Assembly: GCF_041260155.1 (NCBI RefSeq)
Contig: NC_091930.1
Span: 48,777,402 to 48,841,401 of the forward strand
Reading direction: 5' to 3'
DNA: 64,000 nucleotides
Source of the DNA: Ptychodera flava
Taxonomy: Eukaryota > Hemichordata > Enteropneusta > Ptychoderidae
A program made the translations under genes and the position numbers. How positions within the stretch are numbered: the stretch's first letter is position 1; each line of letters begins with the position of its first letter. The notes under the pieces were generated by a model. The model made no database searches, had not been told where the DNA came from, and was given only the letters and a program-made list of their open reading frames with translations. Shown piece after piece: positions 12,610 through 31,378 of this stretch.

Positions 12610-15600
12610 GGGAAATCACTTTATGTTTAGAAAGTCGTAGCAAAGGGTACCTTTTTGCATACATCATCTATCATACAATTGTTTTCCATAATTATTAGCA
12701 TGAAACACCTCAGATCAGTATGGGATCTCACAAATGTTCATCATCAGCAAAAGCAGATCATACGATATTTGATTATCTCTTCAAAAGCGTTTGGAGGCGA
12801 TCCAAGTAAAGTGACTTTACTTGGTGAAAGTGCTGGCTCCATCAGCTCTGAGTACTTGATGATGTCACCACTGACAGAGGGTCTCTTCCAAAGAATTATA
12901 ATGCAGGTAAGATAGATCGCACAATATGCAAAGTCAAAACGTTGCATGGACCTTCTATGGCGTACGATACAAGTGGTTATACTTTCAATTTTCGTATTGT
13001 AGCATACCATACAGGTTTCATTTATTTTCGACATGATGCTATATGATGGCTAGGTTGACATTGTGACACAATTTTTCATAATCCAAAGCCAAATGTAAGA
13101 TGAATCAATTTCTTCAAAATGTTACAGAAGACAATAATCCTTACAGTTTATTATTAACAATCTTTCAAAAGACTGCTGACGTACAACATGTACATACCCC
13201 ATACAGAACATGTGCTCTATTTTGTGTGGGCACAAGAGTTATTATGACAAGAATAGCATTATAGATACGAGACAAAGTACTCTACTTGCATCTGAGGATG
13301 CAGCCGTCTATCCAGACGTATGGACATCCATACATGCTACAAAAAACTGACTGTTTGTCTGTCCACAATAACCTATATATAATGTAGTGTAGACACTATG
13401 ATATTTCATTTGTTTCACGATTTTATTATTCAGAGTGCCACGTCTACATTTGTTGGGTTCCACGGAAAAGCTGGAGATTTCCATCACAGGATGGCTCACG
13501 GTCTGGGTAAGCTGCTCGGATGCGATAGAGAAACCTCTGAAGAATTAGTACAGTGTTTACGAACCGTGCCAGCTGAAGACTTCAGAAATGCGACTGATCC
13601 CACATTGGTAAGGCAATATCATTAAGTGAACAGCTGAATTCAATTCAAGCATAGACTCTCGAGAAAAAACGTTTTTCTCGAAAGTCTATGATTCAAGACA
13701 CTTTAGATTTATTTACAGTATAATCCGGGGTATTCCGTCACATTTATGTGAGCTTTTATTACCCCGCGCATTGCAAATGATTTAGCCAAAAGAGAAAAAT
13801 ATCACTTCCCTGTATCAGAAAAGAAACAAGGTTTACCGGCTGAATACATACTAGATATAGATGGCTGTTTATTTACCCAAAATAATAACATGTGAAAGTC
13901 AATGTACACGTTATATTTCTCACAGTATGTCAATATAATACATGTAGTACGTACTTTACCACGCATATTACAAATTACAGATATATCACCTGACTCATCA
14001 GCTCCACACGTAATGTCTCTCCTGATCTTAGTCGGCATCATTGCATTTGTCATCGAAACACTTTACAATAACCTCTTCAGATAAAAATTCTAATCCGCCT
14101 TTGAAATTACTAAATCCTGAAATGATTTATGCTGTTGTTGTGTTTTCAAACGGAAGAGTAATACTCGATTAAATGAGCCAGCTACTTCAACAGGTCCGTG
14201 TTTTTCCTTTTAATAAGCCATGGCTTGTACAGTCGATATGAACGGACTTACAAGATATTACGTCGATAAATTGATATCAATAGTTTACTGACATTACCTA
14301 CCATTAATTACCAGCCATATATGATACATAAACATGCGCATGAGTACGTATTGCGTAAGTTACCCTGATTTCACTTCTGATGCGGAAAAGGAATATTTCT
14401 TTGTATTGGCTAAGTTAAGAACGAACCATAAGTAAAGGATGCCGCACAGTAAAACTACTTAAGATAGTGGGTGCCTCAAAACTAAAATTTAAAATATTTG
14501 CCCAAGCTTCCTCAACAGAAAAGTGACAGAGTTATGATGTTTTATGATCAAATCAAAATCAGATGACACAGGAAAACATTTGCTATGAATTAAAATACCT
14601 AGAACTTACCTATTTTCCACATACATATTGGCCATTATTTTCCCTATGGTTTATAGAAAAATACGACTTCGTATACTATATTTTCAAAATAAACTAGAAG
14701 GTTAAAGTATCAGTAAGTCTTCTTCTTTTAAAATGGGTCCATACATGCAGCCTACCGGAAATAACTGTCAGAATAAATATGTTTCCAAGGCCTTCCTACC
14801 TTAATTGCCAAGGAGCGCATCACAAAAAGAGCGCAGCGACGTCCAGAGTCTTGCTTTCATGTGGATTGTACAACGAATGTACTTTCAGTCGCTTTATCGT
14901 AGCATAGAAACATATATGATGAGGCACACTTCCCTTTCAAACTCGTTAGTTTACTCCAAGACACAAACAGAAATACAAAGAAGGTGTACTTTCTTCATAT
15001 TTGATCTTCTAACGGAGTATCATTAATCTACTATATGTCAATTCTGACCGAGAAGGATGCCTTGATTAAGTGTAGAAAGTTTGATTTCATTTAAAATCTG
15101 TACTCCGAAAAATCTCATTAAGGATCGCACGTATGTCTTCGTGTCACAGGGTTTGCTAGCACAGTTTATTGGTTATGGCACTCCGTTCCCTCCAGTCGTT
15201 GACGGCACCCTGGTGACGGTTGACCCCGTAGACTTTATTCGTGAGAAAATGCTTAAGAAAAGAAATTTGGACATCATGATTGGAAGCATGGCCGATGAAG
15301 GATCCGTGTACTTGCTTACGGTTCGGCCTAGTGCATTGAACGAGACTACAGTATCGATGAATAGAAGTGTCTACGAAATCCGCTTATCCCATGTTCCTGC
15401 CTGGTCCTTTGAGGAACAACCCAGTGTTCTTGATGCCTGTCAAACTCATGTATGTCAACTGGGAGAAGCAGACAACGACGACGCTGACTACTTAGACGCC
15501 TTCTTTCAGATGGGTACCGACCACGGCTTCACTTGTCCCGCGGATGTATCGGCGCGTTCGTATTCACAGGCTGGTGCAAACGTGTACCTCTACATCATGA

Positions 15601-17205
15601 CCCACGTACCTGCTAGGTCAATATGGCGGCTGAAGTGGATGAGGGCAGCCCACGCTGAAGATTTACCATTGTTGTTTGGATGGCATTTCTCTTTCTGGGA
15701 GGACTGGACAATGCCACCGGAGGATGTAGAGATGTCTCTGAAAGTCATGAAATATTGGACAAATTTTGCCAAGACAGGGTAAGAATCCGATGATGAACCA
15801 CTTTATTCCTCAAAATGGCTACCGACCAAATGAGTTTATTACATCATAATCTCAAAAGTGTCTAGAATTTTGACTCGGAAAATGTTGACAAATTAGTAAC
15901 GGTGCGAAACAATGCAGCTTGAAAGCACCCATATTTTCCCACACCTAATTTTCTTTAGAAATGAACATAGGTCACACTTGACATGTTCAGTAAGCTTGCC
16001 AATACAAAACATGAAGGGCATAACAGGGGCTTGTTTAAAATTTACAAACACATGGTAGTCATCTCATATGGAGTGTAATGTACGTACACACCAACACACG
16101 AGGAAGCGTTCCAATCCAAAGGTAGATATTTGGACGTCAAGATATAGTATTGCTACAACTTTAATAGTATCACTGTTACTTTTTCTTGCTTAACTTGATA
16201 TTGTTTTATGTCCAAACGTATCGTATGTATATATTACTTAGCAATCCAAACCTGTGCTGCGATAACGCAGAGGTATCTGAAGAGGATAAACCAGAAGCAT
16301 GGCCTTTGTTCAAAGTACCCGGATTAGCGTACAAGGAATTGTCACTGGAGATGAACACCAAATATGGTTTGAAGGCCAGAGAATGTGCTATGTGGAATGA
16401 CTTCATTCCTAAGCTATTGAAACACACAGGTTTGTTGGCATTTATAAACAATTTATTATTGATATGATCTGTTAAATGAACTCGAAGGTCAAAGCCAACA
16501 ATACTAGACCCAAGGGTAGCGTTTAAACTACGATAAAAGAAGTATCATTGAACATGTTAGGCTGTCTTCCCATGTGATATGTATACTTAAGGTATGGTAG
16601 TGTGGGAAATACAGTGAGAATAGAGGAGTTATTGGACAAGGCATAATGCACATTCGGGGACGTGTGGCGTTAACACGCGTTATATCAAATGTAATTGAAT
16701 TTGGCACAGGCCACATTTCTGAAAACGATCTAAATGTTTGCAATATAGGACGATGGCATTACCGGACATCAAGAGTAGTAATCACAAGGTATTTCCTTTG
16801 GAAGCAAACAGATATTTGCCAGACTCAGTGATAGCAGTAGGGATGAAAGATAGTGAGGTGTCAATTTCAACGCCAGTAATCCAGGATGTGAGTTAATATT
16901 GTCTAGGTTTGTGCCTTGATATATTCATTTACAATTTATGTTTATTTACATATTTATTTATTTATTAACTTGTACTCATGCACATATGTCTAAAGTTTTT
17001 TGAAACTATATACATCCGCACGAACAGAAGGTCGTGGGAAAAATAATTTTGAGTGCAAGCAGTTAAAACTAAGTGAGACGAGACAAGTATCAAAGACTAA
17101 CGTTTTTTATTCAATTTTGCAGACACTGATGTTATTTGTTCAGCCAGGATGATGAAACTAAGAATACACAGAAGAAGGACATCGTCCGTAGATAAAGATG
17201 GTTGA
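10500..17205 (+). CDS. Secreted cholinesterase-like carboxylesterase (paralogue A), 8 exons
   Basis: Exons 10500-10850, 11459-11615, 12155-12232, 12788-12906, 13434-13607, 15150-15778, 16242-16429 and 17123-17205; phases 0,1,1,0,0,2,1; 592 residues. All introns are GT-AG. A hydrophobic signal peptide (about residues 1-20) predicts secretion. The alpha/beta-hydrolase signature is complete: oxyanion-hole HGG, nucleophile Ser210 in GESAGS, Glu343 in ADEGS and His461 in AAHAED. Six cysteines match the three intrachain disulfides of acetylcholinesterase, and the end of the domain ([12 protein letters not shown], then [13 protein letters not shown]) closely follows cholinesterases. The tryptophan that binds choline in acetylcholinesterase (Trp84 in Torpedo) has no counterpart before EDCLFLNVY, so choline esters are probably not the substrate. 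The C-terminus is a short basic tail with one Cys, not a neuronal T-peptide. I chose ATG 10500 over an upstream in-frame ATG because it gives a signal peptide. Substrate is unknown. Confidence 0.92.
11178..11310. repeat. (GTAT)n microsatellite
   Basis: About 130 bases of nearly pure GTAT tetranucleotide in intron 1 of the first esterase gene. The same motif dominates the arrays at 27.9-31.2, 49.5-49.9 and 55.3 kb. Reading frames through it (Met-Tyr-Val-Cys or His-Thr-Tyr-Ile cycles) are artefacts. Confidence 0.95.
11697..11735. repeat. Single end of the fold-back repeat
   Basis: A 39-base match to the right terminus of the element at 6223-6425 (core CCCAAATTAGTTCC) within intron 2 of the first esterase gene. 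No partner inverted end was found nearby, so this is a solitary or decayed end. Confidence 0.4.
12529..12609. repeat. (CAT)n microsatellite
   Basis: About 80 bases of CAT trinucleotide repeat in intron 3 of the first esterase gene. A similar ATC tract is at 61761-61811. Confidence 0.95.
13650..13690. repeat. 19-bp inverted repeat with one mismatch
   Basis: CATAGACT...AGTCTATG arms surround a TCGAGAAAAA/TTTTTCTCGA stem with almost no loop, 42 bases after the exon 5 donor of the first esterase gene. It resembles in form the hairpin at 1775-1820, also just downstream of a donor site, but the sequences are unrelated. Confidence 0.85.
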
Positions 17206-17315
17206 AATCAAGCGCCACACTAGATGCAGCCGCCCTGTTTACCATTAGGATTTAGAGACTCCTGGTTTTAACGTTTAGTGATATTCTCATTGCGTAGCCA
17301 GTGAATTCAGCAACA

Positions 17316-17321
17316 AATAAA
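17316..17321 (+). terminator. Poly(A) signal AATAAA, first esterase gene
   Basis: AATAAA lies 110 bases after the stop codon (17203-17205), a normal distance for a compact 3' untranslated region. Confidence 0.6.
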
Positions 17322-19400
17322 TATTACGGATTAATCGTTTTCACTATCACTAAACCTGTATCCTATATCGATATCATAATGTAATTGAGATTTTTTTCTT
17401 CGATGAAAGACCTCACATTTTTCGTTAATTCAAATAATACAACATTTTGTAATTGAATGAATGCTTTATTTGATCAGGTGCTTCAGCAGATATACAATAA
17501 TAACAATGAAAAGAAAAGGGTGTGTACTGTGAAATTTTACAAAGTCAAAACAAAAGGAAAGAACAGGCAGTATTGTACATCGGATGGTACCATGAAACTA
17601 GTCGGATTGGACTAGTCGAGTTCATGGCCCCTGACTATACTAATACTTATTACAATCTCAGGGTGATGGAGGATTGATACATACATTTTTAATGCAGATT
17701 CCATTAAATGATGTTTCAATGACAAATGTTTGAGATAGCAGGAAAATGTCAATTTGAGCTTGGAAATTTAAAGAAAATAAAATGGAGAATACTGCTCTGA
17801 ATGATAATGTTAATAGTGAAGCTGAGAATTGTATGCGTTTAGCAGGCCGAGTAGTAGAAAGCGAAGTAGAATGATTTTAGAGACAAAAAAATCGAGTTGC
17901 AAAATTGAAAATAGAATAGTAATACAGGAAGTCCAGAGGAACTTGGAGTCTTAAAATTGAATTCATAATAGAAATAATCGCATGCAGTAATTTTTGCATC
18001 GATTGAACACAGTACACAAAGTGCCCGGTCAAAGTCTCTGAACATTGCTAGCATCGGCAAAAATTATGTCGAATCTTTCCGTGTCGCCTAAAATCCACGT
18101 TTTACGTAGTATTCTTCAAACATCCATTGGCAGAAGAGGCACTGGTCGAACACCCATATGTAACGATGTATTTCACGGCATCTAGAGTGTTGCAGAGGAT
18201 ATCCTCCTACACGTGTGGCAATATTTGCTATCATTTAATAAATTAACTTGTCAAAGTTTTTCACTTGCTGCCTTTTGTTTACTTGTAGAAGGTATTAACA
18301 AGACAATATAATAATAATAATTTTGACGTAGCAGTCTGAGAGATAATGAAGCATGATATCTACATGTACAGGGGAAAGAGTAGTTATATCATATGCAAAC
18401 AACCAATGTATGTAACAATCAGGCTCACAAATACACGTACAAGAGGAAAACACGTGAAAGCATGCAATATCGGTACACAAGACATAAACCACTTTAATGT
18501 TACAGACTTGTACAGAATATTCTCTGAATGTATCTCAACATCCTGTAGCTGGCTATTTTCCAATGGGTGAACTGTTAAGGTGAAGAATCCGCGCAGCCCA
18601 TAAGTTGGTTAGAAAAAATATCGAAAAGTACCAGCAAAATGGAAGTCTTTCATTTTCCAGGAGAATAATCGCTCAAAAGAATCCATATATTTTCGTTTTG
18701 GCAAAAACATATCACACAAGTCGATAGCCTCAGCCGTGCAAGCGCGCAGCCGTCGTGTGTCAAGGGTCACCGCCCCAGTCACCCCCTTGGCACGAAGTAC
18801 GCTGCAGCGCTGAGCTTGCCACATGTTGGCTACGAGGCTATCAAAACGCGTGACGAAGAGGAGTGTCTTAAATACATCTTTATTCAAATCACATCTACTA
18901 CGAACAGTTAACTGTCACTTTTTGAAAATTAATAGCTTCACGAGCTTATTGGTTCAACCTAGTGTGATAGTATCTTACTATATAAATATAATTAACAATG
19001 ATACAATTTTACGTATACTCAGCAAGAACTTGCGTTCCAATGACAAAAGTCACTGGTATTGACAAAGCTATAAAAAAACATAATCGTTGGGATGCTGATC
19101 TGTCGTGTTAATTATTATTAATTAGTTGTTAATTGCCTAATTTATAACCGGTTTGCTGCAAACACGAACCGATTACAGCTTCTGACTGTATGAAAGGCCT
19201 ACTTTGAACTTGCTGTTTACTGGTATGTCTGTGCCGTACGTGAAGTTCAGGTTTGTAATGGCCACTTTTAGTGTTGACTCAATATGAGGTTCGAGAAACT
19301 TTACGCTGGTGTCAAGAACGATATTTCAACACTATTTCCCTTGACCGACATTTAAGGGTTTTATACGATTAAGCTTTATCGATAATAGTCTAAAGTGTGT
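17322..19400. other. Intergenic region between the two esterases
   Basis: About 2.1 kb with no supportable exon. It is AT-rich. Short minus-strand frames (for example near 18609-18887) have no recognisable family signature or splice context. The final 120 bases hold the promoter motifs of the second paralogue. Confidence 0.5.
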
Positions 19401-19439
19401 GATATGACCTGGCGGCTTGGTCACCCTTCGTACAAACAA

Positions 19440-19452
19440 GGGCCAAAGGTCA
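19440..19452 (+). promoter_or_regulatory. DR1 (HNF4-type) site, second esterase
   Basis: GGGCCAAAGGTCA is an exact fit to the HNF4-type DR1 consensus, 72 bases upstream of the ATG at 19525. Extra half-sites (TGACCT near 19405 and GGTCA near 19419) lie close by. Its position matches the weaker DR1 of paralogue A. HNF4-type receptors control gut and liver-like genes, which would suit a secreted digestive or detoxifying esterase; that link is inference. Confidence 0.5.
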
Positions 19453-19524
19453 CTGGTTAATGCTTGACATGAACATCGGGTCGAAGACACGACTCATTCA
19501 CAACTCTACTCCCAAACCTGCAAC

Positions 19525-26099
<6,575 letters not shown>

Positions 26100-26805
26100 C
26101 CCTGGCAGTGTGTCTGAAGTACTTGTAGACAATAATGAGGTGTTAGTTTGCGAAATAATTGTTCGGTGCTTTGTATTTACTTTGTAGATTGCAAATTTTT
26201 GTAGAGATAGTACTGATGCCTATGATAGAGATTTCATTTCTAAGGACAAGAAATCTACCACACTTTAGCGTACTGTTTACTATAGACATTCCATATGCAA
26301 TGTTTTATTTAAAGTGAGCATTGTTTGGCAAGTGAATGTTCCGAATTAATGCAATTTGACGATATGATTAGAAACAAAAGGCGTGCTGACTGACATAGCG
26401 TTAAATCAGAAAACCTTTCTTTCACTGGAAACTTGAAGTGACTGAAGTAATCTCGTAATAATAAAGCTAAAATCACGAAGACGTTTCAGAAAATAGCTCG
26501 TTTTCAAACACCAATAGAATTTATCAAAAATTCCATTACATCGCACAGTGTAAATTTAGACTTATAATGGAAGTTTGCAACGTTAACGTAAAACGTATTC
26601 TTCTATGTTCGGTATACTTAATTATCATTAGTCCACTGTGTACTGAAACTTTCGACATATTCTGAAAAAAGTATCATTTACTTTCCTAAAATATATGTAT
26701 TTCACTGCCATGGTTAATTGCATCATCTATGTATATTCGTTTACACAATGTAACATTCTTCGTTCATTATCTAAATGTTGTGGAATGTGTATTTGGAAGA
26801 CAGGC

Positions 26806-26811
26806 AATAAA
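26806..26811 (+). terminator. Poly(A) signal AATAAA, second esterase gene
   Basis: AATAAA about 0.7 kb after the stop codon. A second AATAAA at 26460-26465 is nearer and could serve instead. Confidence 0.45.
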
Positions 26812-26955
26812 ATCTTAGTGGAACTTTCCATCTTCAATCCAGGGTATTCTTATGCATGCTACTAATCTACCATTATAAGTTACGACACAAAATGTATCCA
26901 AGTAAATCACACACCACTTTGAACGCATCACATCATCTTGAAAAATCCATATTAA

Positions 26956-27312
26956 GATAAGAACGCGCCTCGGGGACAGAAATTCGGGCTTTCAAATTTT
27001 ATTTATTCTCTTCTTATTTACCACTGGTACTTGTGGGGGTCATTTTAAATCTCGAAGTGAAAGAAACGTTTTCACCATCTTGGTCTTTCGAAAACCCAGA
27101 ATTTTATTCTTTCCCAGAGAGTAACACAGGTATGGCGGCCATTTTGAATTTCAAATATCGGGAAATCTTAAGTGATTTATCTCCCTAGTACCAAATTTTG
27201 CACCGTGACCCCCTGACTTTCATTCTTGTTTTGGTAAGATAATAATCGAAAGTTTCATTGAGGAAAGTTTGAGCGAAAGTTGCAGTCTTTCAATTTCGAG
27301 GCGCATGCTACC
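26956..27312 (+). mobile_element. TTAA MITE-like repeat, downstream of paralogue B
   Basis: A 357-bp copy flanked by perfect TTAA on both sides (26952-26955 and 27313-27316). Its termini show the family ends best: GCGCCTCGGGGAC on the left and GAGGCGCATGCTACC on the right. Confidence 0.75.
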
Positions 27313-27316
27313 TTAA

Positions 27317-27792
27317 TGAAAACATCAGATATGAAGTTTAAATATTCAGGCAGTATTTCCACACGATATGAATTTCGAACAGATCGTCGGAAAACCATGC
27401 ATGCAGATATATGTATTTCTAAGTCCTCACTTGCATTGGCAAACAAAATACTGTGCAATAAGATTCGAGTCAGACATCGCGAACCTCGTAACCGTACAAC
27501 TATCATTCGAGGTGATAATCAGATAATGAGATATTCATACAACTTGTCATATGCTTATCATGTACGCTTTAGCGTCAAAATCAGGCTGCATGACGGGAAA
27601 ATAGATCACACTTGAGGTTCCATCAAAGAGTCTATGCCTGAAAATGTCACTAGAGGGCGTATGTCTAAAAAAGCGTATGCCCAAGGAAAATATTTTATGA
27701 CTAATGCCAAGTCATCTGACTGGAGCAGAGCGCGATGAGCTGGCCGGAGAGAATTCTGTTCTGCCTCCCTCAAAATAAGAGAACCCCTTTAC
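27317..27792. other. Non-coding stretch before the large palindrome
   Basis: No gene or known repeat was recognised. It contains isolated open frames without family signatures. Confidence 0.4.
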
Positions 27793-28222
27793 TACCAGGC
27801 GCCAAATGTAAAATAATTATTTTACACATTAGAAGAACATATTCATACGAAAAGGGTGTATTTGCATGCATTTATCAATAAAAACTACTATAGCATAAGT
27901 ATAAATAAATCAATACAGACATAAGTAAATACATATATGAGTGAAAAACATACATATATGTGAACCAATTCACACAAGACCTATGAAGACAGACATATAC
28001 ATACATACGTGCATACGTACGTGCATACATACATACATACATACGTACGTGCATACATACATACATACATACATACATACATACATACATACATACATAC
28101 ATACATACATACTACATACATACATACATGCATACATACATACATACATACATACATACATGCACTCACGCACGCACGCACGCACATACATACATACATA
28201 CATACATACATACATACATACA

Positions 28223-28256
<34 letters not shown>

Positions 28257-28428
28257 CATACATACATACATACATACATACATACATACACAAGCCATAT
28301 GCACTCATGCACGCACGCACGCACATACATACATACATACATAGCCCATATGCACTCATGCACGCACGCACGCACATACACACAAACCCACACACTCATA
28401 TACATACATACATACATACATACATACA

Positions 28429-28460
<32 letters not shown>

Positions 28461-28730
28461 CATACATACATACATATATACATACATATACACACATACA
28501 GGATCGAAAAGTTTACATGAGGGGAACGAAGTACGCATGCGTATATCCACTCGCACACACACACACACACACTGCTACTCGGAAAAGTTTACATGAGGAG
28601 GAACGAAATACGCATGCGTATATCTACTCGCACCACACACACACTGCTCTGAAAAGTTTACATGAGGGGGAACGAAATACGCATGCGTATATCTACTCGC
28701 ACACACACACACACACACACTGATCCACGT

Positions 28731-28805
28731 AGTCTCGGTTACCCAGACTCCTCTGCGCTACTCTCGCTTCGCCAGTAGCGCAGAGGAGTCTGGGTAACCG
28801 AGACT
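28731..28805. mobile_element. Perfect 32-bp stem hairpin repeat
   Basis: Arms 28731-28762 and 28774-28805 are exact reverse complements around an 11-base loop. The outer end reads AGTCTCGGTTACCCAGACTC. A degenerate half-copy seems to lie near 8255-8275. The form is that of a tiny fold-back transposon or a remnant of two abutted terminal repeats. It sits at the inner edge of the left arm of the large palindrome. Confidence 0.75.
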
Positions 28806-30399
28806 ATGATCCACGCCGCCCTGGAAGATATCCTATAATGCATTGCTGTAAGCCCAACGCCTAAACCGGAAATAGGCTCATTTGGCGTCAAGACACCAAG
28901 GCGAGCGGACCGGCCTCGCTCATCCAATCTTGCCGCATATGGCAAGCAATTGCGATAATGACGAATGCTTTATTTCAAAAATCAGTAAATGACATGCTTT
29001 ATCCATCCGTACTTCAGTGAGACACGTTCCCCAGTCAGTAAATGACAATGGGGCCGGGGTACCCCAGGCCTCCCACAAGTATCAGAGTGTTCACAGCCCC
29101 GTGGATAGCTGTGATATCGCAGCGGTACTCGTGGCGAACGCGATCGAGTCATTGGGGTCATCGCCACAGGGACTGTGGCGATGACCCCAAACCAATGACC
29201 CGAGCGCGTTCGACACGCCACAAGTACCGCTGCGATATCACAGCTACCCGTGGATTGTTGTAGCGAAGCCAGCAGTTTTTCTCACAGAAACAAGTTGCAT
29301 AATGTACTCAGTAAAACGTTGTCAGGTACATGTAACATGAAAACTGACTGAGGTCGAAGTGACTAAGGCACCGGGATTGATTTGACCACAAACAACGACA
29401 AGAGGGTGTGAATTACTTGGGTCGAAACGGACAGGGTCGAGGTGACCTGCTGCCCCGGTCCTCAACTGCAGGCCTGACGGCCTGGCTATGTTTACATAAG
29501 GCGTCCACATTTTAGAAAATCACTAAAAGTAGGCAGAAAGAAAGCCCCCATTACGTGAAAACGCTAGGGGTCGATAGGGGTCGGATGACAGTACATTGAC
29601 GGGGTTGACCATATGACTTTCATCAAAAAACGTCCGGGGAAAAGTGAATACATTTGATGTTTGACCAAACTTTACAAAGCATCAATTTTTCGATCAAAAA
29701 ATTCACGCGTAGAACTAATGAAAATTCGTAAAAAAATACCACTGCCTTGTACATCAGGCACTAAAATGTCGTAGGCGTGAAAATGAGTTTATTAGAAAAT
29801 ACACACTCTTAATATTAGTTTGAAAATTCCAGTTCTCTGTACTCCGTTGCTGTCTAGTTCCAGTGGGCATACTTGGCATTCCAGACATTCATTCCCTGCT
29901 GAGTGGAGCTACGTACGATCCTGAGTAAAGTAAGCAGAGAGTTTAGAGAGCAGAGAGTTTAGCAGTAAAGCTGTTGCTGTAGTTCCTGTTGAATGCTGTA
30001 TTTAACCATTAAAGAATATAAGCCGAATGGCAGAGAGCTGTAATACACGACTCCCAGTGTTTTATTGGCCTGGGTTGGGCCGTTAACCCCAGCAGAACTT
30101 CGCCGGCATGGCAGGTACCATTAAGTCAGAAACCCTTACGGGGCCTCTAAGCAGTGTAGTATTACTCAGGCCGGCTACCACTTTACCACTGTGTAAAGCC
30201 CTGTACGAACCCGACTCACGACACAAAGGCAAGAAAGAGAAAAAGTGTCGCACATCTTTGTCATCGTCACTGGCCTTCGACGCCGCGAGGTACGTAGAGT
30301 CCGAGTTAGGAGTGAGCTCCCCGGTGTGGCACTTCCGGGCCTGTAGATCGTCGCGTCAGTGTGTGTATCTCAGAGAGAGTAGCAATGTGTGTGTTGTGT
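28806..30399. other. Unique spacer of the large palindrome
   Basis: About 1.6 kb between the two arms. It contains the fold-back at 29098-29254 and otherwise no recognised gene. A plus-strand frame from 30108 (starting MAGTIKSETL) runs about 90 residues before entering the GT tract; it matches no family I know. Short direct repeats GAGAGTTTAG occur near 29940-29960. Confidence 0.45.
29098..29254. repeat. Fold-back repeat, about 70-bp arms
   Basis: An imperfect palindrome centred near 29171. Arm landmarks are AGCTGTGATATCGCAGCGGT on the left with its complement on the right, and GGGGTCATCGCCACAG at the inner end. It is GC-richer than its surroundings, about 157 bp long, and would form a long hairpin. 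Confidence 0.85.
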
Positions 30400-30402
30400 T
30401 TG

Positions 30403-30442
<40 letters not shown>

Positions 30443-30675
30443 GTGTGTGTGTGCGAGTGGATATACGCATGCGTACTTCGTTCCCCCTCATGTAAACTTT
30501 TCAGAGCAGTGTGTGTGTGCGAGTAGATATACGCATGCGTATTTCGTTCCCCCTCATGTAAACTTTTCCGAGTAGCAGTGTGTGTGTGTGTGTGTGTGAG
30601 TGTGTGTGTGTGCGACTGGATATACGCATGCGTACTTCGTTCCCCTCATGTAAACTTTTCGATCCTGTATGTGTG

Positions 30676-30707
<32 letters not shown>

Positions 30708-31027
30708 TGTATGTATGTATGTATGTATGTATGTATGTATGTATGTATGTGCGTGCGTGCGTGAGTGCATGCATGCATGTATGTATGTATGTATGTATGT
30801 ATGTATGTATGTATGTATGTATGTATGTATGTATGTATGTATGTATGTGCGTGCGTGCGTGCGTGAGTGCGTGCATGCATGCATGCATGTATGTATGTAT
30901 GTATGTATGTATGTATGTATGTATGTATGTATGTATGTATGTATGTATGCACGTACGTATGCACGTATGCACGTACGTATGCACGTATGTATGTGCGTGC
31001 GTGAGTGCATGTATGTATGTATGTATG

Positions 31028-31058
<31 letters not shown>

Positions 31059-31378
31059 TGATGTATGTATGTATGTATGTATGTATGTATGTATGTATGT
31101 ATGTATGTATGTATGTATGTATGCACGTACGTATGTATGTATGTATGCACGTACGTATGCACGTATGTATGTATGTGTCTGTCTTCATGTCTTGTGTGAA
31201 TTGGTTCACATATATGTATGTTTTTTCACTCATATATGTATTTACTTATGTCTGTATTGATTTATTTATACTTATGCTATAGTAGTTTATTTTTATTGAT
31301 AAATGCATGCAAATACACCCTTTTCGTATGATATGTTCTTCTAATGTGTAAATAATTATTTTACATTGGCGCCTGGTA

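Larger units (their letters stand above)
27793..31378. repeat. 3.6-kb inverted repeat with microsatellite arms
   Basis: The two ends are mirror images: TACCAGGCGCCAA at 27793 and its complement ending GGCGCCTGGTA at 31378. The arms (about 27793-28720 and 30400-31378) share about 180 bases of unique outer sequence, then long ATAC (left) or GTAT (right) tetranucleotide tracts with GCAC/GTGC interruptions. Next come three copies per arm of a 42-base unit containing the palindrome TACGCATGCGTA, then a CA/GT tract. A 1.7-kb unique spacer separates the arms. The arms differ in tetranucleotide tract length and by a few bases, so it is not an exact assembly mirror. No transposase was found. It may be a non-autonomous element with long inverted ends or an inverted duplication. 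Confidence 0.85.

Noticed and set aside
27875-31282. Many overlapping long reading frames rich in Met-Tyr-Val-Cys or His-Thr-Tyr-Ile
   Set aside because: They are open only because GTAT/ATAC tetranucleotide tracts lack stops in several frames. The same applies to frames at 11001-11559, 49467-50000 and 55162-55383.
27793-31378. LTR retroelement with a GGCGCC primer-site-like end
   Set aside because: The repeats at the two ends are inverted, not direct, and no gag or pol similarity was seen. A 5'-LTR-like look near 29950-30110 could not be supported.
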